Source: Halobacteriaceae archaeon Tc-Br11_E2g27 (GTDB taxonomy: Archaea > Halobacteriota > Halobacteria > Halobacteriales > Haloarculaceae). Taken from it: a stretch of DNA of 9,199 bases. Within the stretch, counting starts at the first letter, position 1. The number at the start of each line of letters is the position of its first letter. Position numbers and translations under genes: made by a program. The DNA lies in NCBI GenBank assembly GCA_001564135.1, contig LKNH01000095.1, positions 1-9,199 on the forward strand, written 5' to 3'. Positions 1 to 5,640 of the stretch are shown here, piece by piece. The notes under the pieces were generated by a model, which was not told the DNA's origin, ran no database searches, and worked only from the letters and a program-made list of their open reading frames with translations.

Positions 1-48
1 AGCCCGAGCAGCCGGTCGGACGGGGGCAGTGACGAAGAGAGCGAGTAA
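1..48 (+). CDS. C-terminal tail of an unknown protein (5' truncated)
   Basis: Frame 1 reads from the left edge to a TAA at 46-48 and gives a short tail, SPSSRSDGGSDEESE. Ser/Asp/Glu-rich C-termini like this are common in haloarchaeal proteins. The other two + frames give less convincing peptides. A hairpin spans this stop codon, as expected at a real gene end. The body of the gene is outside the window, so no function can be assigned. Confidence 0.4.
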   Translation, partial: SPSSRSDGGSDEESE

Positions 49-64
49 GAGTTCCTGTTACTCG
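42..64 (+). terminator. Hairpin over the stop codon of the left-edge gene
   Basis: CGAGTAA (42-48) and TTACTCG (58-64) are perfect 7-bp inverted arms around a 9-nt loop. A G-U and an A-U pair could extend the stem outward to 40-66. The left arm contains the TAA of the partial gene. There is no strong T-tract after it, so this is a possible terminator or 3'-end stabiliser rather than a proven one. Confidence 0.35.
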
Positions 65-120
65 TTGACTAATACAAGAAAAACTGGGGTTTGTTCCATC
101 GTGCGAGAAGTTCCCATAAG

Positions 121-128
121 TATTTAAA
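121..128 (+). promoter_or_regulatory. TATA-like promoter element of the metal regulator
   Basis: The element TATTTAAA lies in an AT-rich patch 60 bp before the ATG at 184. Archaeal initiation about 25 bp downstream would fall near 149-151. That would give a leader of roughly 33 nt, so this gene would not be leaderless like its neighbours. The element directly abuts the palindrome at 127-149, which suits repression by blocking transcription initiation. Confidence 0.5.
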
Positions 129-149
129 CCACCCATCATATGGGTGGTT
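127..149. promoter_or_regulatory. Perfect 10+10 bp palindrome, likely operator
   Basis: AACCACCCAT (127-136) and ATGGGTGGTT (140-149) are exact reverse complements separated by CAT. The palindrome begins inside the TATA-like element and ends about where transcription should start. It lies 34 bp before an HTH regulator gene that precedes a metal ATPase. The simplest reading is the binding site of that dimeric regulator, giving autoregulation. An RNA hairpin is less likely, because most of the palindrome would lie upstream of the transcript start. Confidence 0.6.
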
Positions 150-183
150 CATACTGGTTGTTCTTTGCCTGTGAGTATGGTAT

Positions 184-588
184 ATGAGCCAACGACAGAT
201 GGCACGGTTGCGTCCGTCCCCCAGCGCGGAAACCGAACGAGCCGTTGTTGACGAAGAGGTACTTAACTGTGTTCTCACTGCACTTGAAGACCAGGACTGC
301 CGAGATATTCTGGAAGTCACAGTCGATGAGACGCTGACGGCGAATGAACTTTCGGAAGTCTGTTCGCTTCCACTGTCGACGACCTACCGAAAAGTCGAGA
401 AACTCACCGATGCCGGGTTACTTGACGAACAAGTTCGTTTGTCTACCTCGGGAAAGCATAAAAGCGAGTATACGCATGACGTGACTGACATCTCGCTGTC
501 CGTTGATAGCGATGACGGGGTTTCACTGATTGTCTCGCTCTGTGAGGATGCGGACCCAGCAACATCCGCCTTTGCTGGTGCTGATTAA
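184..588 (+). CDS. Winged-helix transcriptional regulator, putative metal sensor
   Basis: This is a 134-residue cytoplasmic DNA-binding protein. Residues about 50-86 form a winged helix-turn-helix: the LTANELSEVC helix, a turn at SLPLS, the recognition helix TTYRKVEKLTDAGLL and a wing. The fold is of the ArsR/TrmB-like type common in haloarchaea. Cys at 29, 39, 60 and 120 and His at 92 and 98 are possible metal or redox ligands, but I see no classic ArsR CxC metal site. The ATG at 184 is chosen because an in-frame TGA at 172-174 rules out a longer form; a weak GTGA at 171-174 could serve as ribosome binding site. The gene follows a palindromic operator candidate and precedes the metal ATPase by 100 bp, so it probably controls itself and that pump. 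The metal sensed is unknown, and a role unrelated to metals remains possible. Confidence 0.75.
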   Translation: MSQRQMARLRPSPSAETERAVVDEEVLNCVLTALEDQDCRDILEVTVDETLTANELSEVCSLPLSTTYRKVEKLTDAGLLDEQVRLSTSGKHKSEYTHDVTDISLSVDSDDGVSLIVSLCEDADPATSAFAGAD

Positions 589-601
589 CTCACCTATCTG
601 T

Positions 602-645
602 CAGCGATTGCGGCCGCTGTATGCGGGTTTTTGTCTTTTGGTTTT
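602..645 (+). terminator. Short hairpin plus T-rich tract after the regulator
   Basis: CAGCG (602-606) and CGCTG (615-619) can form a 5-bp stem. A T-rich run follows at 627-645, made of three blocks of four or five T. Archaeal RNA polymerase terminates at T-rich tracts, so this may end the regulator transcript before the ATPase promoter begins. Confidence 0.4.
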
Positions 646-653
646 CCGTGATA

Positions 654-667
654 CGAACCCTTATTGA
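654..667 (+). promoter_or_regulatory. BRE/TATA promoter of the P-type ATPase
   Basis: CGAACCC (654-660) resembles a BRE and TTATTGA (661-667) a TATA box, centred about 25 bp before the ATG at 689. The spacing fits a leaderless transcript. The ATPase would then have its own promoter. No copy of the 127-149 palindrome is visible here. Confidence 0.5.
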
Positions 668-688
668 AACACGCCGATAACAGTACCT

Positions 689-2695
689 ATGGAGACAACC
701 GCTCGCTCGACCGAGCAAGCGCTCGGGGACGTTACGGACCCGCTTGAGCGACCGGTCGTGCGTCGGCAGGCGGTCTTTGTCGCGCTAACGTTTCTCGGGA
801 TGATGGTTGGGTTGCTGGGAAGTTGGTTCGGTGGGTCCCCTGCCGTTGTTTGGGGGAGTTATGCTGTTGCCTACGTTTTTGGCGGCTGGTATGGACTGAA
901 AGAGAGCATCAAAAGCATTCAGGAACCGGCTGTCGAGATTGACCTGCTGATGATTCTCGCTGCCCTTGGTGCGCTCATCATCGGCGCACCGTTCGAGGGT
1001 GCGATGTTGCTCTTTCTGTTCTCGCTTTCGGGGGTGCTCGAAGAGTACGCAATCGGCCGGTCACGCACGGCCATCAAATCGCTCATCGATATGCGACCGG
1101 AGTCAGCCCAGGTCAAGCGTGGTGGAGAGGAGGTCACAATCCCGATTGAGGATGTCGAGGTCGGTGACGTGTTTGTTGTGCGGCCCGGGGCGCGCATCCC
1201 GCTCGATGGTATTGTTCAGTCCGGCGAAACCACCGTCGACCAGTCATCGCTAACCGGCGAGTCGGTCCCTGTCACAAAAGAACCGGGAGATGAGGTCTAC
1301 GGTGGGACGATAAACGAAACAGGAAGTCTTGAAGTCGAGGTTACCCGCGAGGCACAGGAATCTGCTATCTCGCGGCTCATTCATCTGGTTGAGGAGGCAC
1401 AGGAAAAGCGCGCGCCAACGCAACAGCTTATTGACCGCTTCGAACAGCCGTACGTGCTGTCCGTCCTTGCAATGACGGCGGTGGCGATTGCGCTTCCGTT
1501 TTTTCTTCTCAACCATGCCTTCGAACCTACCTTTTATCGAGCGATGACGCTCATGGTTGCAGCCTCGCCCTGTGCCGTCATTATTTCAACGCCTGCAGCC
1601 GTACTGTCGGCCATCTCCGCTGGTGGTCGACAGGGTGTGCTGTTCAAAGGCGGTGAGCATATCGAGACGGCAGGCAACGTCGATGCCGTAGCCTTCGATA
1701 AAACGGGGACGCTGACCGAAGGCAATACGAAACTCGCCTCGGTGACGGCACACCCTGAGGCAACAATTCCGGTTCCGGAACCAGTCAACGCATCCGGGTC
1801 GGAACAAGTTGCCGACGACCGACTGCTGTCCCTTGCTGCTGCTGTCCAGAACCGCTCGGAGCACCATCTGGCTGAGGCAACCGTCGAAGCGGCGGAGGAC
1901 CGCTCTCTTTCGATTCCCGAATCGAGCGAGTTCGATGCCGTGGTCGGCAAGGGCGTCCACGCAACTGTGGAGGGGCAAACAATCCATATTGGCAATCGAC
2001 GGTATTTCGAGACGGTTACTGACGGCCAGTCGATTACCGGACTGGATAGCGGGTTCGCGGCAGTCCGCGAACTTGAGGAAGAGGGCAAAACAGCCGTGCT
2101 CGTGGTCAGCGAGACAGACGAACGGCTGCAGGTGCTTGGCTGGCTCGCGTTTACTGATACGATTCGTGCGGATGCAGCGGAGATGATACAGAAACTCCGT
2201 GAGCGCGGCGTCGAGCAGATTGTCATGCTGACCGGCGACAACCAGCGGGTTGCTGACTATATCGCCGACGAACTCGGAATCGACGAGGTGTACGCTGAAC
2301 TCCTTCCTGAGGAGAAGGTCAACCATATCGAGCAGTTACAGGAACGCCATAATGCGGTGGCGATGGTTGGCGATGGGGTCAACGATGCGCCTGCACTGGC
2401 AACCGCAGATATCAGCATCGGGATGGGTGGTGCCGGAACCGACGTTGCACTGGAAACGGCCGATATCGTCCTGATGTCCGACCAGCTCAGCCGACTTCCC
2501 TATGCGTTCGCACTCAGCCGCGAGACTCGCAAAACGCTGTATATCAACTTCTCTATCGCGTTTGGGGCGATTGCAATTATGATTATCGCCATTCTGACGG
2601 CCGGTATTCCGCTGCCGGTCGCAGTGGTTGGACACGAAGGGTCGACGGTGCTCGTGAGTCTGATTGGCCTCCGGCTGCTTCGGTTCTCGGAGTGA
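689..2695 (+). CDS. P1B-type (P1B-4-like) heavy-metal efflux ATPase
   Basis: This is a 668-residue membrane pump that should drive ATP-dependent export of a divalent metal. Helix pairs lie near residues 27-70 and 86-120. The actuator domain has TGES at 189-192. The next membrane pair (about 254-303) carries the metal-site motif SPC at 293-295. The catalytic loop has DKTGTLT (phosphorylated Asp337), GKG at 420-422, TGDN at 515-518 and GDGVNDAP at 561-568. The last helix carries HEGST at 649-653. SPC plus HEGxT, only six clear transmembrane helices after a short N-terminus, and no N-terminal CxxC metal-binding domain point to subgroup P1B-4. Members of that subgroup (CoaT, CtpD, PfeT) move Co, Fe or sometimes Zn, so copper is unlikely. 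The usual SEHPLA nucleotide-site motif reads SEHHLA (390-395). The gene follows a winged-helix regulator and precedes a UspA gene. The exact metal cannot be told from sequence. Confidence 0.92.
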   Translation: METTARSTEQALGDVTDPLERPVVRRQAVFVALTFLGMMVGLLGSWFGGSPAVVWGSYAVAYVFGGWYGLKESIKSIQEPAVEIDLLMILAALGALIIGAPFEGAMLLFLFSLSGVLEEYAIGRSRTAIKSLIDMRPESAQVKRGGEEVTIPIEDVEVGDVFVVRPGARIPLDGIVQSGETTVDQSSLTGESVPVTKEPGDEVYGGTINETGSLEVEVTREAQESAISRLIHLVEEAQEKRAPTQQLIDRFEQPYVLSVLAMTAVAIALPFFLLNHAFEPTFYRAMTLMVAASPCAVIISTPAAVLSAISAGGRQGVLFKGGEHIETAGNVDAVAFDKTGTLTEGNTKLASVTAHPEATIPVPEPVNASGSEQVADDRLLSLAAAVQNRSEHHLAEATVEAAEDRSLSIPESSEFDAVVGKGVHATVEGQTIHIGNRRYFETVTDGQSITGLDSGFAAVRELEEEGKTAVLVVSETDERLQVLGWLAFTDTIRADAAEMIQKLRERGVEQIVMLTGDNQRVADYIADELGIDEVYAELLPEEKVNHIEQLQERHNAVAMVGDGVNDAPALATADISIGMGGAGTDVALETADIVLMSDQLSRLPYAFALSRETRKTLYINFSIAFGAIAIMIIAILTAGIPLPVAVVGHEGSTVLVSLIGLRLLRFSE

Positions 2696-2703
2696 GCGGT
2701 CCC

Positions 2704-2715
2704 CCGAAACTATCT
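2704..2715 (+). promoter_or_regulatory. BRE/TATA promoter of the uspA-like gene
   Basis: CCGAAAC (2704-2710) followed by TATCT (2711-2715) has BRE-TATA form and lies about 27 bp before the ATG at 2739. It lies in the 43-bp gap after the ATPase stop. The stress gene could therefore be transcribed alone as well as by read-through from the pump gene. Confidence 0.45.
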
Positions 2716-2738
2716 GGATAGCGGTCGTAAATACACCA

Positions 2739-3176
2739 ATGTACCACCATATCCTGCTTGCAACCGACGGGAGCGCGCACGCACAGCAGGCGACTGAGCA
2801 TGCTGTCCATCTTGCGGAACTGGCAGGCGCAACGTTGCATATCGCCTCGGTTGTCGAAACGCGAACGGAATACGATTCGGCGATTATCGAGCGTGAGGTC
2901 GTCGAGGAGAGCCTTCGAGAGCGTGCGGAGGAAGCCATCGTCGCTGCCGAGCAGGCTGCCGCCAGGGCGGGGGTCGAGACCGAGCGCTGGCTGTTGCGTG
3001 GCGTTCCAGCGGACGAACTGTTGACAGTTATCGAGGAGCAGGATATCGACCTCGTCGTACTCGGCGAGCAGGGGTTGTCTGCGTTCAAAACGGTGCTGCT
3101 CGGGAGTACTGCGGAGGCAGTGATTCACGGGACGGCGGTTCCGGTGACGGTTGTGGGGGCAGACGGGGCAGCCTGA
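2739..3176 (+). CDS. Universal stress protein, UspA family
   Basis: This is a 145-residue single-domain Usp protein. It opens with MYHHILLATDGS, where Asp10 is the usual family acidic residue. Near the end is the ATP-binding signature G-x2-G-x9-G-S (Gly109, Gly112, Gly122, Ser123), followed by the typical VPVTVV strand. It should therefore be an ATP-binding member, forming a cytoplasmic dimer of the alpha/beta Rossmann-like fold. The open frame extends upstream to 2664, but that part overlaps the ATPase and lacks family sequence. The ATG at 2739 gives the normal N-terminus and fits the promoter. Standing 43 bp behind the metal pump, it may belong to the same stress response, but Usp genes are numerous in haloarchaea and its specific role is unknown. 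Confidence 0.9.
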   Translation: MYHHILLATDGSAHAQQATEHAVHLAELAGATLHIASVVETRTEYDSAIIEREVVEESLRERAEEAIVAAEQAAARAGVETERWLLRGVPADELLTVIEEQDIDLVVLGEQGLSAFKTVLLGSTAEAVIHGTAVPVTVVGADGAA

Positions 3177-3204
3177 GTGCCCGATAGCGAAACAGGGAAC
3201 TGCG

Positions 3205-3210
3205 TTTTAT
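3205..3210 (+). promoter_or_regulatory. TATA-like element of the acetyltransferase gene
   Basis: TTTTAT at 3205-3210 is centred 27 bp before the ATG at 3235. This spacing fits a leaderless haloarchaeal promoter and supports that start over upstream ones. Confidence 0.45.
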
Positions 3211-3234
3211 GCAACTTGCACAACAGTTGCCGGT

Positions 3235-3717
3235 ATGCACTGTATTGAGGCGGACGAAACCACTGTTGAGACGTTGACCGAGTTGTGGTATATGCTGGCG
3301 ACGGAGATGGAAGCGCATTCCGACCTCAACGAACTCGTCTACTCGTCCGTCGATGAGGTCTCCGAAGATGGATTCAGACGCCAGCTCGAAAGCGACAGCG
3401 TTTCCAACGTCTTGCTTCAGGAATCAGGTGAGACAATCGGATTTCTCACGCTCTCGGAGGGAACCCATCCGTCACGGGAGTATTCCGAGTATCTCAAACT
3501 GATCAATCTCTTTGTGAAACCGGAGCACCGAAATCAGGGGTACGGAACGGAGGCGGTCGAATGGGTCAAAGAACGGGCAGTAGAGCGCGGGTGTGACCAC
3601 CTCAAAGTCTCGTTCGAGGTGAATAATAACGGGGCGAGGCGGTTTTATGGGAGGCATGGTTTCGAGGAAAAACAAATCGAGTCTGTGTATCGATTAGAGG
3701 GTCAGTACGGGTCGTAG
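3235..3717 (+). CDS. GNAT-family N-acetyltransferase
   Basis: This is a 160-residue protein that should transfer an acetyl group from acetyl-CoA to an amine. Motif A of the GNAT fold is at 91-104: a beta strand (NLFVKPEHR) followed by the acetyl-CoA pyrophosphate loop RNQGYG (Arg99, Gly102, Gly104). Motif B follows, with VSFEVNNNGARRFYGRHGF at 125-143. The substrate cannot be predicted. The frame is open from 3151, but the added residues would overlap the uspA-like gene. The ATG at 3235 starts just before the first conserved strand and has a correctly placed TATA element. The 3' end overlaps the end of the opposing vapC gene by 16 bp. GNAT toxins (TacT/AtaT type) exist, but they are normally paired with their own DNA-binding antitoxin and none is adjacent on this strand, so an ordinary acetyltransferase is more likely. 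Confidence 0.85.
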   Translation: MHCIEADETTVETLTELWYMLATEMEAHSDLNELVYSSVDEVSEDGFRRQLESDSVSNVLLQESGETIGFLTLSEGTHPSREYSEYLKLINLFVKPEHRNQGYGTEAVEWVKERAVERGCDHLKVSFEVNNNGARRFYGRHGFEEKQIESVYRLEGQYGS

Positions 3718-4106
3718 ACTGCGACGGGGAGAACTGTCTGCACATCATCTTTCCAGAAATGCTTTTCCGCGGTAGCGAAGGTGCCACCGTGTTCCCGTGC
3801 TGTGGCGGCAATCAGCGTATCTGGATGGTCAGCAGGGACTCCTCGGCTCAGTAGCTCTTCCTGTAGTGAGACGGTCTCGTCGGCCGTGCGGTTCGTGACT
3901 GGGAGTACATCCATTGCCGTGGTGACTGCCTGACGGATTTCGGCCGGAGTGCCGTCGATATATCCGTGCACACAGCCCATGTATGCCTCGTACAGGACAA
4001 TAGACGGTACTGCCCAGGCCTGGTTTTCGTACTGTCTGAGAAACTGCCGTGCAGATGCTTTACCATCGAGATAATCGCTGAGCAGGTTGTTATCGAAGAC
4101 TAACAT
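3702..4106 (-). CDS. vapC: PIN-domain ribonuclease toxin (VapC-type)
   Basis: This is a 134-residue PIN-domain protein expected to be a Mg-dependent endoribonuclease that blocks translation when free of its antitoxin. It begins MLVFDNNLLSDYL, with the first catalytic Asp at residue 5. The conserved Glu is Glu40 in SIVLYEAYMG. The next acidic residue is Asp96 in HPDTLIAATA, and GTFATAEKHF (108-117) occupies the final active-site region, with Glu114 where many VapC proteins have Asp. Length is normal for the family. The ATG at 4106 overlaps the vapB stop by 7 bp, the usual sign of translational coupling in vapBC operons. The RNA target is unknown. The 3' end overlaps the GNAT gene. Confidence 0.88.
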   Translation of the reverse strand: MLVFDNNLLSDYLDGKASARQFLRQYENQAWAVPSIVLYEAYMGCVHGYIDGTPAEIRQAVTTAMDVLPVTNRTADETVSLQEELLSRGVPADHPDTLIAATAREHGGTFATAEKHFWKDDVQTVLPVAVYDPY

Positions 4107-4333
4107 TCGTCTTCACGGTGCCCTCGTTCGGCCATTCGTGCTTGCATCCGCTCTCGCATCTCGTCCATGCCGGTTCGTGTCTCGGATTCCGTCTCCGAGA
4201 GAATACCAAATCCTGCCCACCTGTCACGCTCTGTGAGTCGAAGGATAACGTCCTCGTAGCTCTCTCCCTCGCGTTTGTAGAGGTCGAGTCGGTCTTTTGC
4301 TTCCTTCGAAACGCGAATTGATGTATCTCCCAT
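4100..4333 (-). CDS. vapB: VapB-type antitoxin
   Basis: This 77-residue protein lies directly upstream of vapC and overlaps it by 7 bp. The N-terminal part, MGDTSIRVSKEAKDRLDLY followed by KREGESYEDVILRL, matches the archaeal VapB family (COG1753/PF02697), which carries a short strand-helix-helix DNA-binding fold. The charged C-terminal half, rich in Met, Arg and Glu, should be the segment that wraps the toxin. It should neutralise VapC and repress its own operon. An earlier ATG at 4360 would lie on top of the likely TATA box. The ATG at 4333 gives the normal MG- start of the family and correct promoter spacing; the adjacent ATG at 4336 cannot be excluded. Confidence 0.82.
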   Translation of the reverse strand: MGDTSIRVSKEAKDRLDLYKREGESYEDVILRLTERDRWAGFGILSETESETRTGMDEMRERMQARMAERGHREDEC

Positions 4334-4334
4334 C

Positions 4335-4358
4335 ATATACGCATACGTATACGCATAC
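4335..4358 (-). repeat. Tandem 12-bp repeat, likely VapB operator
   Basis: On the - strand, GTATGCGTATA occurs twice with a period of 12 bp (4358-4348 and 4346-4336). The copies contain nested palindromes such as CGTATACG. The repeat fills the space between the vapB TATA-like element and its start codon, where a bound repressor would block initiation. It is a good candidate site for VapB or VapBC autoregulation. Start codon and operator abut, so a long leader is unlikely. Confidence 0.5.
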
Positions 4359-4371
4359 AAAATAGCTTCGG
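4358..4371 (-). promoter_or_regulatory. BRE/TATA promoter of vapBC
   Basis: Read on the - strand, CCGAAGC is followed by TATTTT (4364-4359). Its centre is about 28 bp before the ATG at 4333. This is a leaderless-type promoter and the main reason for choosing that start codon. Confidence 0.5.
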
Positions 4372-4391
4372 CTCGCTACTGGACAGACAGT

Positions 4392-4398
4392 TCTATTT
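4392..4398 (+). promoter_or_regulatory. TATA-like element of the csaA-like gene
   Basis: TCTATTT at 4392-4398 is centred about 27 bp before the ATG at 4423. It lies roughly 30 bp from the divergent vapB TATA box, so the two promoters share one short intergenic region. Confidence 0.45.
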
Positions 4399-4422
4399 GT
4401 GCGGCTGTGTATGACCCATCTG

Positions 4423-4746
4423 ATGACAGAATCCCCCTTTGACGTGACGATTCAGGTTGCAAAAGTAACTGATGCAGAACCGTTTCCGGAAGCGAACAAA
4501 CCGGAGATGGTCAAACTGTGGCTTGATTTCGGCGAGGAAACGCGCCAATCGGCGGCACAACTTGGCTATCACCACGAAGCGGAGGATATCGTCGGCGAGC
4601 AAGTTCTCTGTGCAACCAATCTCGGGTCAATTCGGATTGCTGGGTTCAAATCAGAGGCGCTGACGGTTGGCGTCCCCGGCGATGACGGCAATCCGGTGCT
4701 TGTGACGCCTGAAGCCGACGTTCCGCTCGGTGGGGAGTTGTTCTGA
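4423..4746 (+). CDS. csaA: CsaA-like tRNA-binding-domain protein
   Basis: This is a 107-residue protein made of one OB-fold tRNA-binding domain of the EMAP-II/Trbp111 type. It follows Bacillus CsaA along its length: an N-terminal strand with VAKVTDAEPFPEA, then KLWLDFGEE, RQSAAQL at 41-47 (QSSAQ in CsaA), and the signature RIAGFKSEAL at 71-80 before a C-terminal PLGG turn. Relatives are dimers that bind tRNA-like RNA; CsaA has been described as an export-related chaperone, but its true role is uncertain. The frame is open from a GTG at 4399 and has another ATG at 4411. The ATG at 4423 is preferred because of the TATA spacing and homologous length. It has no obvious link to the divergent vapBC genes. 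Confidence 0.88.
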   Translation: MTESPFDVTIQVAKVTDAEPFPEANKPEMVKLWLDFGEETRQSAAQLGYHHEAEDIVGEQVLCATNLGSIRIAGFKSEALTVGVPGDDGNPVLVTPEADVPLGGELF

Positions 4747-4784
4747 CCCGGTTGTGTGACCTCTCTGCTTCTCCCCGACAGCAG

Positions 4785-4793
4785 GCATATGTG
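4785..4793 (+). promoter_or_regulatory. Weak TATA-like element of the pirin gene
   Basis: GCATATGTG (4785-4793) is the only AT-rich element about 27 bp before the ATG at 4816. It sits in the 69-bp gap after csaA. GTGTGA (4754-4759) and TCACAC (4797-4802) form an inverted pair around it, which might be regulatory. Confidence 0.35.
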
Positions 4794-4815
4794 TATTCAC
4801 ACCCACTAGTCACCA

Positions 4816-5571
4816 ATGAGTTCCGAAACGACGGCGACCCTCCACAAGGCCACACGAACTAACGTTTCCCAGAACCAGGGCAAATTTCGGACACATTTCA
4901 ATTTCCCCGGTCGGACCTTGCCCGGCCACGACGACCACGGCTACGGTCCCCTTTCGACCGTCGTCGAATCGTTCATGGACCCGGATACGCTCATTCGGAT
5001 GCATCCCCACCGCAACGAGGAAATAATCTCGTGGGTACCCCGCGGCGTCATGCGTCACGACGACGGCGATGGTAACAAACTCGTGACCGACAGCGACCAT
5101 CTCATGGTGATGAACGCCGGTCGGGAGTTCTGGCACGAAGAGCGGACGCTGGCGGATGACCCACCGCTTCGCATGCTCCAGATATTCGTTCGCCCACACA
5201 GCCTCGACCTGCCGCCGAACATCCAGCACGAACCAATCGAACAGCCGGTGCAAAACGAGTGGCGATACCTGTTCGGTCCGGAGGAGTCGGAGGCACCGCT
5301 GTTCGTCCGTAATGATGTCCACTTCTATGATATCAGCCTTGATTCAGGGGCAACCGTTAACCTCCCGACGAAACCGGACTGGGATACGTACTTTTATGTC
5401 TTCGATGGAGCGGTGACTGCTGGGGGGACACGGTTCGATGAAACGGAAAGCGGACTGGCAGTCGAAGGGGCTGATTCGATGTCACTGACTGCCACAGCGG
5501 ATTCGCTCGTCGTTGCGTTCGTCATCAATCCCGATGCGCCGGTGACGCGGCAGGGAACGATTGGGCGGTGA
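4816..5571 (+). CDS. Pirin-family bicupin protein
   Basis: This is a 251-residue soluble protein of normal pirin length. The N-terminal cupin carries the metal-binding pattern: HPHRNEEIISWV gives His63 and His65, and MNAGREFWHEE gives His107 and Glu109 (the H-x-E pair). Human pirin binds iron through the equivalent residues. Between them, RGVMRHDDGDG matches the usual pirin turn. The C-terminal cupin (about 165-245) includes WDTYFYVFDGAV and ends with a VAFVINPDAP strand. Pirins are reported as redox-responsive regulators or quercetin-type dioxygenases; which applies here cannot be told. All four iron ligands are present, so a metalloenzyme or iron sensor is plausible. The gene seems to stand alone, with a weak TATA element before it. 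Confidence 0.9.
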   Translation: MSSETTATLHKATRTNVSQNQGKFRTHFNFPGRTLPGHDDHGYGPLSTVVESFMDPDTLIRMHPHRNEEIISWVPRGVMRHDDGDGNKLVTDSDHLMVMNAGREFWHEERTLADDPPLRMLQIFVRPHSLDLPPNIQHEPIEQPVQNEWRYLFGPEESEAPLFVRNDVHFYDISLDSGATVNLPTKPDWDTYFYVFDGAVTAGGTRFDETESGLAVEGADSMSLTATADSLVVAFVINPDAPVTRQGTIGR

Positions 5572-5578
5572 GAACCTC

Positions 5579-5591
5579 ATATTTTCAATAT
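5579..5591. other. Small AT-rich inverted repeat
   Basis: ATATT (5579-5583) and AATAT (5587-5591) are inverted around TTC, just after the pirin stop and 20 bp before the next TATA box. It could be an operator half-site or simply AT-rich spacer. Chance occurrence is quite possible. Confidence 0.2.
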
Positions 5592-5610
5592 AGGACGAAC
5601 TCCCTCAACC

Positions 5611-5617
5611 TATAATA
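5611..5617 (+). promoter_or_regulatory. TATA box of the DUF7342-like operon
   Basis: TATAATA at 5611-5617 is centred exactly 27 bp before the ATG at 5641. It is the clearest promoter in the window and indicates a leaderless transcript for the two genes that follow. Confidence 0.6.
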
Positions 5618-5640
5618 AGACTAAGTACGAACGGTAGCAT

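Noticed and set aside
140..187. A 15-codon upstream reading frame (MGGSYWLFFACEYGI) whose stop overlaps the regulator ATG as ATGA.
   Set aside because: Its ATG lies inside the palindrome, about 10 bp upstream of the transcription start predicted from the TATA-like element, so it would not be in the mRNA. It becomes interesting only if 5' mapping shows an earlier start.
1534..2326. Long open frames on the - strand opposite the metal ATPase.
   Set aside because: They lie wholly within the ATPase coding sequence, give low-complexity Ser/Arg-rich or otherwise unfamiliar protein, and are the usual antisense shadows in GC-rich DNA.
2664..2738. Longer N-terminus for the UspA protein.
   Set aside because: It would overlap the end of the ATPase gene, and the added residues do not resemble the family, which begins with the MYHHILLATDGS strand.
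3151..3234. Longer N-terminus for the GNAT protein.
   Set aside because: It overlaps the uspA-like gene and places the TATA-like element inside the coding region.
4118..4321. A + strand open frame opposite vapB.
   Set aside because: It is antisense to a well-supported antitoxin gene and has no recognisable protein features.
4337..4360. ATG at 4360 as the vapB start, adding MYAYTYAYM.
   Set aside because: This codon abuts the probable TATA box, and the extra residues merely translate the operator repeat.
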